Source: Montifringilla adamsi
Taxonomy: Eukaryota > Chordata > Aves > Passeriformes > Passeridae
Assembly: GCA_017590115.1 (NCBI GenBank)
Contig: JAGGNK010010226.1
Coordinates: forward strand, 2,887,732-2,951,731
DNA length: 64,000 nt
Direction: 5' to 3'
A model generated the notes under the pieces. That model searched no databases, was not told the DNA's origin, and worked only from the letters and a program-made list of their open reading frames with translations. Shown piece after piece: positions 51,614 to 64,000 of the stretch. The stretch's first letter is position 1. Each line of letters begins with the position of its first letter. The position numbers and the translations under genes were made by a program.

Positions 51614-51696
51614 TGTTCTGGGTTGGAAGAGACCCAGAAAGATCATCAAGTCTAACTCTTCGGTGAATGGCCCATATGGAGATCAAACCCACAACA
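51614..51696 (-). mobile_element. 5'-truncated tRNA-derived SINE with CR1-like tail (TguSINE1-like)
   Basis: The plus strand starts with TGTTCTGGGTTGGAAGAGACC and GATCATCAAGTCTAACTC, a CR1-type 3' end in reverse. It runs directly into TGGCCCATATGGAGATCAAACCCACAAC (51668-51695). The latter is the reverse complement of the T arm and acceptor 3' half of a tRNA-Ile-like sequence, with the T-loop GGTTCGATCC now decayed. This tRNA head plus CR1 tail is the architecture of the zebra finch TguSINE1 family. The 5' half of the tRNA part is missing, so no intact A box remains. It supports a songbird origin. Confidence 0.75.
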
Positions 51697-52284
51697 ATAC
51701 AGAATCTAGTGGAAGAAAATAAATTAAGCACAAAAACCTGCATTGACAGTATGGTGTATAATTTTCCAACTTAAAACCTTATCTGATGGGTAGAGGTACA
51801 GCTCTGGGTCCCAATCAGAGTTTATTGATGCGTTTGCATCATCACACACAGTACAGCTCCTTGGACCCCAGGGTCTGTTCTGGTTAACCCAGATTTTCTT
51901 TCCATGAACATAAATATCAGTGATCACCTCCATCACAAAACTCCAGGATAATTTGTTTTACCCATATGTTTTTCAAAAGGTTTATTTTTCTAAATCCAGC
52001 AAAGACTACTAACTCTTGAAACTCTTTTTTTAACTGTGTTCTGAACTTGAGTTGTTTGGTTGAATCATGGATCATCTGATTGGATCATTTCCCCATAATA
52101 TTCTACAACAGTTGTTTGCACACAATTAATTAGAAACTGGAGTAGCTATAAGCAAGGGGTGGACTAATTATGCTTCAGTTTCCTGTAACACTGTAACAAT
52201 TCTCCTACTTTTATGCAAAAGACAATTTCTTTTCCTTGCAAGAAATTTTGCAGTACAAGAGGAAATTGCTCAAGCCACAGCAAA

Positions 52285-52343
52285 GGAATGGAAGGAAGGG
52301 AGGGAGGGAAAGAGGAGGAAGGAAGGAAGGAAGGAAGGAAGGA
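52285..52343. repeat. (GGAA)n microsatellite
   Basis: A homopurine run of GGAA/GGGA units ends in six clean GGAA repeats at 52317-52343. GGAA is the core recognised by ETS-family factors, so repeats of this kind can bind them. Confidence 0.92.
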
Positions 52344-52594
52344 CAAGAAAGGTAGTTGTGTCTTCTGGCTATGGAACCACTAGAGTTTCCTGTGTTCTGC
52401 CATGTTCTGTGCAGTACATATGAAGTGTGATTACAATGATGGTGGTAAGGAGTTGATTCTTGCTGTAATCTGTTTTCAAATCTCTCTTGAGTTTTAACAC
52501 CCAGACAAGTGTTTTATCTTTACGTCTTGCCTTCAAAGCCGCAGATAGATTCCTACAAAGGTCTTTAGATAAACAGTAAAAGTGCTGAATGTTG

Positions 52595-52716
52595 TGAAAA
52601 CATACGTGTTTCTTCTTTCAGATCCTTTCCTTTGTATACTCCTTTTTATTAGTTCTGAAAACATACGTATTTCTTCTTTCAGATCCTTTCCTTTGTACAC
52701 TCCTTTTTATTAGTTC
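52595..52716. repeat. 61-bp exact-period tandem duplication
   Basis: Copy 1 (52595-52655) and copy 2 (52656-52716) both run from TGAAAACATACGT to TTTTTATTAGTTC with only two differences (GTGT/GTAT and TATAC/TACAC) and no indel. Such identity in neutral sequence indicates a recent event. Confidence 0.95.
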
Positions 52717-55297
52717 TGAGATTATTAGACACATCAGCTAGAGATAAAATACTGATATTACATAGATTTAATCTCATAAGAAAACAGATGCCATCTTTAA
52801 AATGATTTAAACTGTACAGGTGCTTTATATTAATCAAATTCTTTTTTTGCTTTGAGTATAGCTGTGTCAATTAAGGTGCTTATCTGTTCATGTTCTGTTT
52901 AAATAAATTACTGCTAATCATGTTTGAGGGCATGTTTAAGAGTTTTCAGACTGGTAATAGACATTACACCTTTTCAAAACTATCATAAATATTGTACTTT
53001 AACAGCTATAGTGCATCTGGACAGCATTCATTGAATTGAATTGATTCATAATCATTGCCACCTACTGTGCTGTGGTAACCAACCCTAAAAGAATGTTATT
53101 AGATTGTTATTAGACTGTGCAGAGTACACTTGAAGTATGCAGTAAATATTTTTGAGGTGGGTACCACAGTCTCACCCATTTGACAATCACTTTATATCCC
53201 CATATTACAGGTTTTGAGTATTTATTGCAAGATTGTGACCTGTGCTATATATTCAAACTTGTTGTGGGAGTAGGCTGTTAGCAGCAGAAGCAAAAGAACC
53301 AAAGATATGATTTTCATTTCTCATTGGGAAACACAGTGGGGGAGGACACCAGGATTCAAATTTATTCAAATGAAAAATTTTTTAGACGGAAAACACAGAG
53401 GTTCATGTGAGGTGCTTCTCCTGAGTTGTAACCCTGCTGTTTTAAGTACCACCAACTAAATTATTTTCAGAATGGCAAGATGATCAAATTGAGACTAATA
53501 AAAGTGTTTGCAAGTAGCAAAGATCACAGTGGAAAAGATACACTGTGATTTGGTGATGTCACAAGGTAGGGCCATACAAAGTGCTCACTGAGAGAAGGGA
53601 GTAGGAGAGGGAAAAAGGATTCAGAAAACTTGACCATGAATTTCATGTGATGTTATGCTACCAGAAGGAGATAAGGGGAAAAGTGAGGGAGGGGAAATTG
53701 GAGAACTAATACCAAGGAGAGTTCAGTTAGAATATATTGAAGGAAACCAGGGAACAGGCAGATGCAGAAGCTGAGAAAAAGTGACAGCCATGCTCTAATG
53801 AGAAAGTGGAAAGGATTAGAATGGCTTCAGTAAGTCTAGCAGCATAGCATTAACCCTGAGGAACCTAATGACATTTGGGAACTTAAACATGGCCTCATAT
53901 CTAGTCTGGATGCTATCAAGGCAAATGAAAATCTTCAGCAGCAGCACCACTTGAGTTCTTATTCCAGTGTTATGACAGTTACTGTTCATCAAAAGGCTGC
54001 ACTGGTGAGAGGAAGACTGGCTTATGCATTAAATATCTGAATAGAAAAAAACCCTTCATATTCTGAGCATACAGGAGTTCCTATCTTTTTCTTAATAATA
54101 CTCCCCTCCTTATTTTCTTTGACAGGAGTCAAAATGTTCAGTGTTTGACAGGAACTGAGACTTAAGAATTGTCTCCAATCATCACTGTCTTTCTACTTTC
54201 CTCTTGGCTGCCTATTTTGTGAAATATGATTTCCCAAGCCCAGTGCCAGCCACCAGTGTTCTTCAATCAAATTCTTTGTAGAGACTCACAAGTGTCACAT
54301 CAACCAGTCCAGCACCTCATTATAAAACAGAGGGTGAAACATTGGGGAAAGAAAGCAAACAGAAAAGAAAAATGTAAATAGCATCACTTCTTGGTTACCA
54401 GGTGCATTTTATCTTATCTCTCTCTGTCTCCCAGGCTGTAAATTCCTTAGGGATAAGGGCTGTTTTAACAAGTGCCTTTTCCAGTGTTTATCACAGCATC
54501 ATGCATATGTTCTAGCACTGTGACAAATCTGTCACAGAGCTACTTTTCAGCTATTGTGTGTTATCTTATGAGATACTTCTTTGGGATTATTAATTATTAT
54601 GTCACATGATTTCTGTTTTGCCATGGCAAAACAAAAGTCAAGACATTTTTATTTCATTGTCCTCTTTCTAGGAGATTTGTGCCAAGCCTAACTTCTCATC
54701 AGCCTGAAACATGAGGCAATGCATGAATAAAATTAGTACTCAATCTTTTCACTCTCACCTTCTTTATGCTGAGATTTGCTGCTGCTTTGTTGAATTTCAC
54801 CATGCTGGTCAGATTACATGAGATTTAGCAAACTGAACTCTCTTTATACCAAACTGCAGAAGAGTTCTAAAAACTAAACTTGCCATAGAGCCCTGTGTTC
54901 TGAGCAATACTGTTCACATGTTGGTCAACAGCAGACATTCAAAGCATCTGTACTTCTATGTCTCCATCCAATTTCTTCTTGGTTGTATTCCTGCATAACC
55001 TTTTTACTTTAAATGTGCTGATTTCAGCAAATTCAAAGGCATGTTGTCTTTTTTAACCAAGCCCTGTCTAATACTTATCCTTGGGGCAAAGGTGTGTGGG
55101 TGAGCACTTTCTTTGCATTGTTTATAGTCCAAATTTGCATTTTTTCCTCCACCTAACAGGAATTTAAACTAAAGGAGGAATTTTGCCATTTTTGCTTCTT
55201 TTGGTACAGTGATCATTTACACTTTCTATTCATAATCCAAAATTTCAGTGCTAATACTTTTGTTTAATTAATTTATTTTCTGCAGTTTCTTAATCTG

Positions 55298-55325
55298 TTT
55301 TTTTTTTTGTTTTTTTTTTTTTTTT
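55298..55325. repeat. Poly-T tract with one G
   Basis: Two long T runs separated by a single G. No adjacent retroelement was recognised. Confidence 0.9.
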
Positions 55326-58300
55326 ACTATCTCAGTGAAGTGAGTAGGTTGCATAAGTAAAAAAGAACTTTTCCTGGTGGTTTAATACATTGTGTCAAAT
55401 GGTAAAAAAGGATGGTTTATGGTCTGGGATTAGCCCTGAGAGATCACAGTTTAGGAAGGTAAACTCCAATCAAGTTTTACATCAGCATCTACATACATAA
55501 AGTGAAATTGCAATTTGCATAGAAGCCTAACAGTCCACTCACAAAACTATATGCTAATATACGTTTTATTCCTTCAGGTAAAAAAGTGCATGTTCATACT
55601 AGGACCGTGAGAGAACAGGTCATATGGCTTATACTCAGTGAATGAGAGCAATATTTCACATTTGAGCTAACAAGACACAGGAGAGCTGTTCAACAGCTCT
55701 CGGCCTCTTATTTCTCATGTGTAGACTTCATAGTTGCTGGTATTAAGAGCAGAACTAACCCCAAAGTTTCAGTGGGCTGACAAGCAATGTCACTTGTGTC
55801 ACTCCATTTCCTTAGAGAGGAAATGGGCGTGCTATTGCATAACTTCCTTCAAGCATCCATGTGGAACAGAATTACATATTTGTACCACCATTTTGTGGCC
55901 AGTCCTGGAAAGAAAATACACACCCTTTTATGTGTGCCAGAACACATCCATACACTTTCAAATGATAAAAAGCAGCAGAGAATTTGGGGCTATGTATTTT
56001 TCTTTTCTTCCTAAACCTCAGGTTTTAGAGTCCTAGTTCTTCTAAAGCTACTTTAAATGAAAAGTGCTGCTGTTAAGCAGGACTTCTAAGTCCTACTGCT
56101 TGCCAAAACCAGGAGGTCTGAGAATACTGATTACTTTAAAAAACTAATTTGGCACCAGCTGCAGGCTACTGAGAAATAGTGCAAATGCAACCAATGGCTT
56201 ATTTTGTTAGAGTTTGGTTGGTTATTTTCTTAGATGCTGCGTATGAAAGATTTAGGCAGCTGTAAAGGAGGGAGCTGAGATTTCCTCTCATCTGGTGTGG
56301 GGAAACCCAGCCAGGGAGTTAGTGTGGGATAAAACAGGCTCTCCACTCAGGTTTTCCCTGGTAATTGCCATGAGGAAGTAAGGACTCACTAGAATCTACA
56401 TTTTGCTGTACATCCCCAGTGCGGAAGGGGTAAAGCAAAGGTAACGCTTATTTAACAAGGTTCCATGCCTATGAATAACATTTTCTGCCTCTGACTGAAT
56501 TCCATGTCTCAACATAACGTGACAGAAATATATCCATTTGCTACAGGATGAAACGCTACACCTAACCTATAATCACTGGAAGTCTTATTTTTTAAAACTC
56601 TCCATTTGGTGTTGATATAAAGACGTTTTCCCTTTAAAATGAAAGAACACTAAAGATATCATGCTGTGGAAATTATGCAAATTTTACAAAGTCCATACAA
56701 ACCAATTAGTTTCAAGATCAGAGGTGACATATTTTCTAATTAATACCAGTTTAAGCTTCTATTTATGAGCCTATAAATAAATATACACTCACAGGAACAT
56801 GTAAAAAAGAAGACAGAGTATCTACAGAAGAGGACCAGCTTATTTTTTGTACCACTTGTTATACTAATAAATAATAATTCTGAAGAACAGCTTATTGATA
56901 ATTTACAGAATTTCTATTATTGCACTGTATTTGTGAGTTTACACAGGAGTTACAGACTCCAAATTTGCTAAGACCAAGGACATAATGGCTAGATCCCTGG
57001 GGAGCCTTATAAGAGAGCCTTTGATTCAGGATATGCTACAGCAAGCATTCATTTGGGGGCTTTCCTTGTGGCCACAGTAACACCACCTGCCTTAAAATGG
57101 CTGCTTTGAGCCAGCTCTCCCCCAAAACAGGCAGCCAACTACTGCTCTCCAGTGCATTGCTGCCTCTTAATAACCATGCACTACTTTTTTCCCAAATTCC
57201 ACAGCATCTATTCATTTGGGAATCTGTGGCAAGCTGGACTGAGGCCAAATATTAGTCCCCCTGCTCTGCCTGCTTCTGGCAGAATGGCCATCCACAAACC
57301 TGCTGCTTGAAGCAGGATTACAGAGGTGTGGGGAAATTGCCCTGATGGCTTCAAAGGGAACTTGCAACTCTCTTTTTTTAACTGTTCAAATGAAGACTCA
57401 AAGCCTGAAGTATTTGGTGGCTAAAGAGGATGTTCTTTAAATTTTCTCTTTACTGCTAAAATACACAGTCAGTTCCATGAGAAGCATTTAAAAAAGGAAA
57501 ACTTAAATATCTCAATCCTTCTCTTATTAGATCACTGCATTTTTATTTTCTCTTTTTACCCTCTTTAGACTTTTTTTTTTCACTCGGCTGGTATGTTTTG
57601 ATTTTGATAAATCACCATTTGAAAGGAAAAATTGTTTTACTAAACACTAATTCCCATTTTAACTAATTCCCACATTAACTTTCCTGCCAAAGAATTTGAT
57701 TTTGCACCATCTATCCCTGTAGGAAGGCTGTGCCAGAATTTTACTCCTCTGATGCACAAATGCATTTTCCGAATTTATAAGTCTATTTTTAGCCATTTTA
57801 TGCCTTCTTAGCATTGTGCCAACATCATCTTTATGTTTGATCATTACCTTCTCTTTCTCTGATGTATGCTTTTGGGAACAAACCTTCTTCCTCAACTTTG
57901 CTTCTGCATCACTGTTTACCAGTTGTCATTTTTTGATTCATATGTACACTCAGGTGTTTTTCCTTTATAATTTCACAATCCTGAATTCTCAAATTTGTGG
58001 TAGATAATCTAAGCCCTCTAGTTTATGACCTTGTTCTTCACGTACTCAGTCTCACTTCAGTTTTGGTAGTCCTTGTGGTCAATACAAATTTCTTTAAATG
58101 TTGTTCTGATATCCTTCTCTATTCATGATATCTCCAAATCTTGCCATACATCATATTCTTATACAATGATGGTTAGGAAAAAAAGCAATCTAGGATAGAG
58201 CAAAGACAAGTTTTTGAAAGGTAACTATGCTGTTACTTTACTTCAGCTTCAATATTTCTATAGCTCACCCTTCAGCATCACCCTTTGGTTTTCTTATTCA

Positions 58301-61300
58301 ACTTACTGATATTTATACTAATTTCAGTCTTTTGCAGTGTACTTTAATGTTTGATTATGTTGAATGAAAAAAAAAATGTACCCAAGTCCAGGTACATGGA
58401 GATTCTGCTTTTCTTTCATTTCAGGGAATCCGTTATCAAAGACAAATATTGCATCTCGTAATTTGTCTTCACAGTCGTCAAGTATATAAAATCCTATTGC
58501 AGTTTCCTTTTACCCCCCCCTCCTTTGTCAGTCATAAATATGAATCTCATTTGGCAAGACAGTGATTACAGTGTTCTTCACAGAAAAAATCTAAGTCCCT
58601 GTGTCAACACACAGTCTTTCTCCATCCACCACAGTCTAAACACAATCCATGCAAACCCACGGTTGCTCTTCAGTTTAGACCCAATACTGCACAGATTTGA
58701 ATGTGTCAGGCAAGTGTGGGGAACTGAAAGACATCTCCCACCTTGAGTTCCAGTTTCCTGCCAAACCTTCCACACTGTCCCTGGTTTTCTACCACCATGG
58801 CTTTTCTGCTTTCGCTTTTTACCTCCCTCAGAGAACCTCAAGCTGATGAACACTCCCTCTGCCTCCATGAGAATTCCTACTGCTCACCTCTCCTCCCAGG
58901 AACCATGCTCTGCACCTTCTGCATTTCACTACCTTGGCTCATGTTTCTGTAGCCTCAGCTGCTGCAGGAAAGCAGTTGTGGGAAGGGGAAAACTCATGCC
59001 CCTTGCCAGAACTTTGCTTCTAAACACACTTTTACTCAGAATGAGCCTCTTTCATTTTCCAGGCATCCATGCTAACATTTGTGGCGTCTGGCAAAAAACA
59101 AAGAAAAAAAAATTTGTTAAGTCTGTTTTTAATATAAAAGAAGCTGAAAATGAAATATAAGATTCAGCTGAAGTATTCTTTCCAAATTTGGTCTTTCTAG
59201 GAAGTTTGCTTTTCTTGTACCAGGTCCTTTTCAAGTCTTCAATCAAAGTCCTCATATCCAAAGGAATGAGCTGTAGCACCAGATGAAATCTCTTATTAAT
59301 CCTTATTCAAATTAATTAAAAATAAATCTGAAAAATTTCAAGTCAAAATAAAATAGAAATAAACAGCGTATATAAAGATTCCCTCTTATGACTGTTATAA
59401 CTAAACAGCAAATTTTTTTTCCCCTCAACCCAAAACTTTGTTTTTAGCCTCCCCCCAAAATTCTACAAGTATTCCAAGGCACCTTGTTGTCTTTGCAATG
59501 GTAGATTCTGTAGAACAGTGGAATAGCTAAAGCTTCTGAAAAGGCCTGATCCTTTGGGAAACAAATAATCCATGTTTGCTTTGCCTGCCTGATTTTGTAT
59601 TCTTGTGAAAGATGAGACTCCAAGAAAACTGCAGAGTAACACTCCCCGCCCCACACACACAGACTGAAACACTGCCACTGGCTTAGGGACCAAGAGAATA
59701 GGCCAATGATTTTGGGGGCATCCCGTGCCTCAGAGCAGTTCCCACACTCAGATGCCTGTCAATGGTGGTGCCAGTGAAGCGTTACGCAAAGTCCCCCAAA
59801 CACTTTGTGAGCCAGGATCCGGCGGGACAATGGCAAAGTTCAGTCCTGGAAAGAGATAGTGTGCTGAATGCACAATGCCAGGCTTTGTCTGCGGGGGCTT
59901 CTGTCGAGGAAGAGGGCTACTTAATCTCCCCACTTGCCCTGGGGATTCTGGCTGTTTTAATGTGTCCTTTTTGAGAGCCTGTGAACTGTAGAATATAGGC
60001 TGGTAACAACTTTCTTTAGGAGTGCCTCTGCAGAACCAAAAGCTGCCAACACAGAATACCAGCACAGTGGTGTTAATGAGCACAAAGAAGACCTTTAACT
60101 GTTTTTACAGCTACCATGGCTAGAGTTTCATGTCATCCTCGGTGAAGGAACTAATTCTTTGGCTCGTTTTATATGAGACTAGCTTCCATCATGCTGCAGA
60201 GGATGGCCTCTTCACCCATTTTTCTTTTTCTTTCCCTCTTTTTTGAATGATAATAAAGCCTGATGCATCTTTAATGAACTGCGGGGCTTTCAGAGCTTTT
60301 TCCCCACTTCTTACTATAAGGTGTGGATACACAGTGCATATTTACTGAATGATAGAAAAAAAGAAAAAAATTTCAAATTATTGATTTTTTGAAGGATGAG
60401 TAGCAAACGCAAATCAAAACCACTGATATATTTAAACATTCCAGGATAAACTCCTGAAGTCACTAAAATTCCTGAAGTCAGAATAGAATAAACGAATAAT
60501 CTTTGCTTCAGACATTTTCTATTATCTCTATTTTTAGAAAATAGTAACGATTCCTTTTATGTAATTTGGGCCTTTGGCTGTTTATTATCTACTACAAATG
60601 AAACTATGACTGAGAAAGATACTGTAAAAATGATGCTATATATTAAAATGGATGCACAGTGCAAGCGCAAAGACCCTAAAACCATAGAAAAATAATGGAG
60701 ACATCTTTCAGAGGAATGAATGACCCAAAGCAATTGAAGGAGTCCTACATCTAAACACACCAACCCGAGGGCTTTCCACTGTCCAAACAAAAATGTTTGC
60801 TTTATTAGCTGCATACCACATTACCTATATGTGGACATAAAAAGTATAAATCATTTTTAGTTTAGGTTCTGTGAAGGGTTCTCTCTGCATCAATCTATTG
60901 GCTGCACTTGTCAATTCACCCACAATAGTCTACGTGAACATTTGTGTTTGACTGCTCTCTCCTTCCCTCCAGGTATCCAGACACCATGTGAAACATGCAT
61001 GTGCATATATCCATATTGGTCTCTGAATATCCTTTTGCTTCCTTTTCATCCTCCTTCACTTTCCTTTTCCTTTCTACTTCACTCTGAATTTTTTTCATTA
61101 AAAATTAAATAGATACAGTGCAACTAAGGTTGAAGTGTTAATGAGTTACCCAGGGCAAAGGACACGTTCAAAAGCTGCAGAAAGTAGCTTTGTGCAGCAG
61201 TAGCATAAGACAAAGAAGTACAGTTGTTCTTTGTATGTATATTAGCACTTCATATCAAATAATAAATGGACCATAAGCAAGGAATTCTTGCATATGCAAG

Positions 61301-64000
61301 CCCAAAATGCAGCTGCATGTTTCAAAACTCACTAGCTTGGTGCTTGTGTCTTTGTGAATGAATACACTTTAGGGTCTCATGAGAAATCACAGATTTTTGC
61401 TCATATAACCAAATCAAAACCAGGCTGATCAGACTGACTCCACAAGAAATGCATGTGAGAGTTAATCTGGAAGCATTAAATTAAATTTACTTTTATTACT
61501 TTGGGGCTTTCTTTATCTAGAATCATTTACACACCACTAACTTTCTATGTAGAAAGCTCGGCTGTGAAGCAAACCTGCTTTAACGTATCCTGATGCCTCC
61601 TGAGACTCTCAGCAAGGTGAGAACTCATGCTGAGACACTGGCTTTACACCTGTATGTCACGAGCCAAATTCACAACCTATTTTAGTAAATCGTTGCACAC
61701 TTCACACATAACTGCGCAAGATGGTCAATGAGGTCAATTAAATAATGTGGTTTAAGAAGAAAAAATGCCATTAATAGAAAGCTATAAAATTGTCCTTCTA
61801 GTTTTTATATTAGAATCATGGGATACAGATTCAGGTATTTAGCAAGAAGATAAACTATGCATGGGATTTTACAGGCGACGGAGTTTTGATTGGCAGCAAA
61901 CATTTACTGAGCACCAGAAGGTCATACAAAACCAGCAAATCAGTCCTGCTGTAGAAACTCAGATAAACTGTTTTGCTCAAGAATTTCTAGGGAACTAAAC
62001 CAAGTTCTACAGGGTCAATATTCAAAGATGTCTTTATGCAGCTAGCCTGACAGATTAGCTTTTCCCTGGAAATTGTTGTCTTAAGTCAAGCACAAGCCAG
62101 TTGCTCTCATTTACTTTTTCCTAATGGTATTTTGAACCAAACACGTTCCTATGGAATGTTACTGACTGTTTCAAGGATGACTCCAAAATACATAGCTAGG
62201 ATAGCAATGATGTTAGTGATGCCAGCATTTAATTAGTCATAACCTCAAACAAAACAAAATAGAACAAAGCAAACCAGAGTGTGTTGGTTTTTGAAGGCAA
62301 GAGGAAACATGCAAACATGCCGTAAACTACTAATGAAAAACATGGCATTTATTACTCAACTTTGCAGGTAAATGTAGGTTATCTTATCCATGCAAAAGCT
62401 GTTGGATGAATCTGAAGAACAGGAGGGAAACACCTATTGTTTGGCTTCCACATGGGATAAAAAGTCACAAAGAAGTATAAATGCAGTTAAGTGTCTTTGA
62501 AGTGCCATTATGCCGCTTGGTTAGTATATATTTGTCTGGAGAAAATGAATATGAGAAGATGTGATAGGTGTAGAAAGCATCAGTGGCATGACATTTCTAC
62601 AGGCAGGTTTTCTGTCACTTGTAGTCACAGGCCCTGGGGTAGGGAACAGAAGTGAATATTTGGTGAAAGGAGGATGAATGTGGCCAGAGCGGACATAAAG
62701 TGGGTGGATTGATATATGTCATCATGTTTGATTACCTTGTGGAGGAGAGACTGCTTTGGATAGCAGAGGCTAAAGGAAAAATCTTTTTTCCAGACTTCAA
62801 CGGTGAAAATTAATCTTTATATTAGCAGTTTAATTTCTGACCTAAAAAGAAAAGTTAGTTGGCCACAAGAGATTGAGTCTGGATTCTCATGAAACAAGCA
62901 AAAAAGTGATGAGGCAGAGAAAGGGAAATTAATTATATGAAAGCTACATCCACATTTCCCTCTCTGAAGCTGAAGTCCAAACAGAAAAGGTTCTGTGGCT
63001 TTGCTTTCCATGGAGCCAATGCCTGTGACCCTCTGTGGATACAGGGAGCCCCTAGGTGACTATAAATTGCAGATACCTGCAGGAATGCAAGTATAGCTAT
63101 ATTCACACATCTGTGTTTTATTAGATCAATGTTGGTTGCCAAAATAAGTATTATTATTTCCACTAATAAATAAATAGCATTCTTAGGACTAGTCAAATTC
63201 AAACTCAATTTTTAGACAGCCCTGCTTCCATAGAGAAAAGGCCTCGTACCCATTATTTTTATGTACAGAAAGTTATTTGATAGTGGAGTAATACAGTTTC
63301 CAGAAATTATCTGCAGCAGAATCTTACTAATTCATCCTAATAAACAGCATTGTTATTTGTGATTTATATCTTGTCTATATGAGGAAATGAATGCACTGTG
63401 AGCTAGCATGTGAATTAAAAGTGTACTTGCTACTCAACACCAAGTCCTTGTATGGATATGCTAAGATCTAGATTAATCCACCTAATTTTGGGCATGTAAC
63501 TGAAGAATCCAACTTAGGAGTGTAATCATCTTGTAATTTTATTCTATTGCCAGTGAAGAATCCATTTGAAATTTCACTTATGCTCTAGAAGAAACTCTCT
63601 TTAGCTATTACCTGCAGAGAATAAGTAAATAGGTTGCCTCAATTACCTCAATGTGCCTCAATTAAATGCCAAAAGTTAGGTGAGATGTATCCTGGTGGGA
63701 GGATGCTCTAAAATAGTGAACCAAATGTATGTGCAAAGAGGCACCTTGTGTAGGTGTTGGGCTGGCTCTGTAATTGTTCCTTTTGTCCCCAGCTCAGCAG
63801 TGAACAGGGGTTTGTTACTGTGACTGCTTATGTTGTGCTGGCTCTCTACGTGAAAAGAAGAGCTGTCTTTGGGGCTGTCAAATCAATACTTCTTTTACAA
63901 GCTTCAAAAGTTTACAGATTTCTATGGAAAGTGTATAAATAAAGAAAATAAAATCCTGAGGCCCTTCCCCTCTTTCACTCCCACTCCAAAGGACATTAGT

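Larger units (their letters stand above)
51697..64000. other. Non-coding flank, repeats only
   Basis: It contains a GGAA microsatellite, a 61-bp duplication and a T-rich tract at 55298-55325. No ROBO1 long-isoform exon was recognised on the minus strand, and no gene on the plus strand. Open frames at 58578-58868 and 59748-60083 (minus) show no family resemblance. Confidence 0.5.

Noticed and set aside
53055..53068. Possible CTCF site TTGCCACCTACTGT
   Set aside because: About 12 of 14 match, but the terminal GG is broken; weaker than the two reported sites.
1..64000. Search for CRISPR arrays, operons, tRNA or rRNA genes, or an unusual new system
   Set aside because: None seen. The only tRNA-like sequence is the SINE remnant, and the window is ordinary avian non-coding DNA around one exon.

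Overview
The window is vertebrate and almost certainly avian. It is AT-rich, gene-poor, non-coding sequence with several decayed CR1 LINE fragments. One short element joins a CR1-like tail to the 3' half of a tRNA-Ile-like sequence, an architecture known from the passerine SINE family TguSINE1, so a songbird is the most likely source. Nothing bacterial, viral or plasmid-like is present.

The only protein-coding sequence I can support is one short exon on the minus strand (37469-37523), inside a strong CpG island (about 36.5-38.9 kb). It encodes MIAEFAHFYLFGFICVTS plus one base, followed by a canonical splice donor. This matches the alternative N-terminus (signal peptide) of the DUTT1-type short isoform of ROBO1, the Slit receptor used in axon guidance. 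The human version, as I recall it, begins MIAEPAHFYLFGLICLCSG. The window is therefore the alternative internal promoter and first exon of ROBO1. Positions 1-37468 are the start of the large first intron of that isoform, in the transcript's downstream direction. Positions about 38.9-64 kb lie upstream of the promoter and would be intronic to the long ROBO1 isoform if this bird has it. No exon 2 (first Ig domain) or long-isoform exon was recognised.

Layout. 1-36.5 kb: intron, with CR1 3' ends at 4.3-4.85, 14.07-14.65, 19.64-19.76 and 23.33-23.46 kb, and a decayed CR1 ORF2 (endonuclease end to mid reverse transcriptase) at 9.08-10.45 kb. It also holds A/C-rich low-complexity tracts and a 91-bp tandem duplication. 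36.5-38.9 kb: CpG island with the ROBO1/DUTT1 exon, an 11-codon upstream ORF whose stop overlaps the main start codon, a G-quadruplex-type G-run cluster, and GGA and CCG repeats. 38.9-64 kb: upstream flank with two small CpG clusters (41.7-41.9 and 45.4-45.75 kb), two good CTCF-like motifs in the same orientation (43.38 and 47.01 kb), the SINE (51.6 kb), a GGAA microsatellite (52.3 kb) and a precise 61-bp tandem duplication (52.6 kb).

Most long open frames in the CpG island are products of GC-rich sequence without stop codons, not genes. The observations most worth following are the uORF/start overlap at the DUTT1 start, the upstream CpG clusters and CTCF-like sites as candidate regulatory elements, and a strand-composition asymmetry (A>T, C>G on the plus strand) seen left of the promoter but not right of it.
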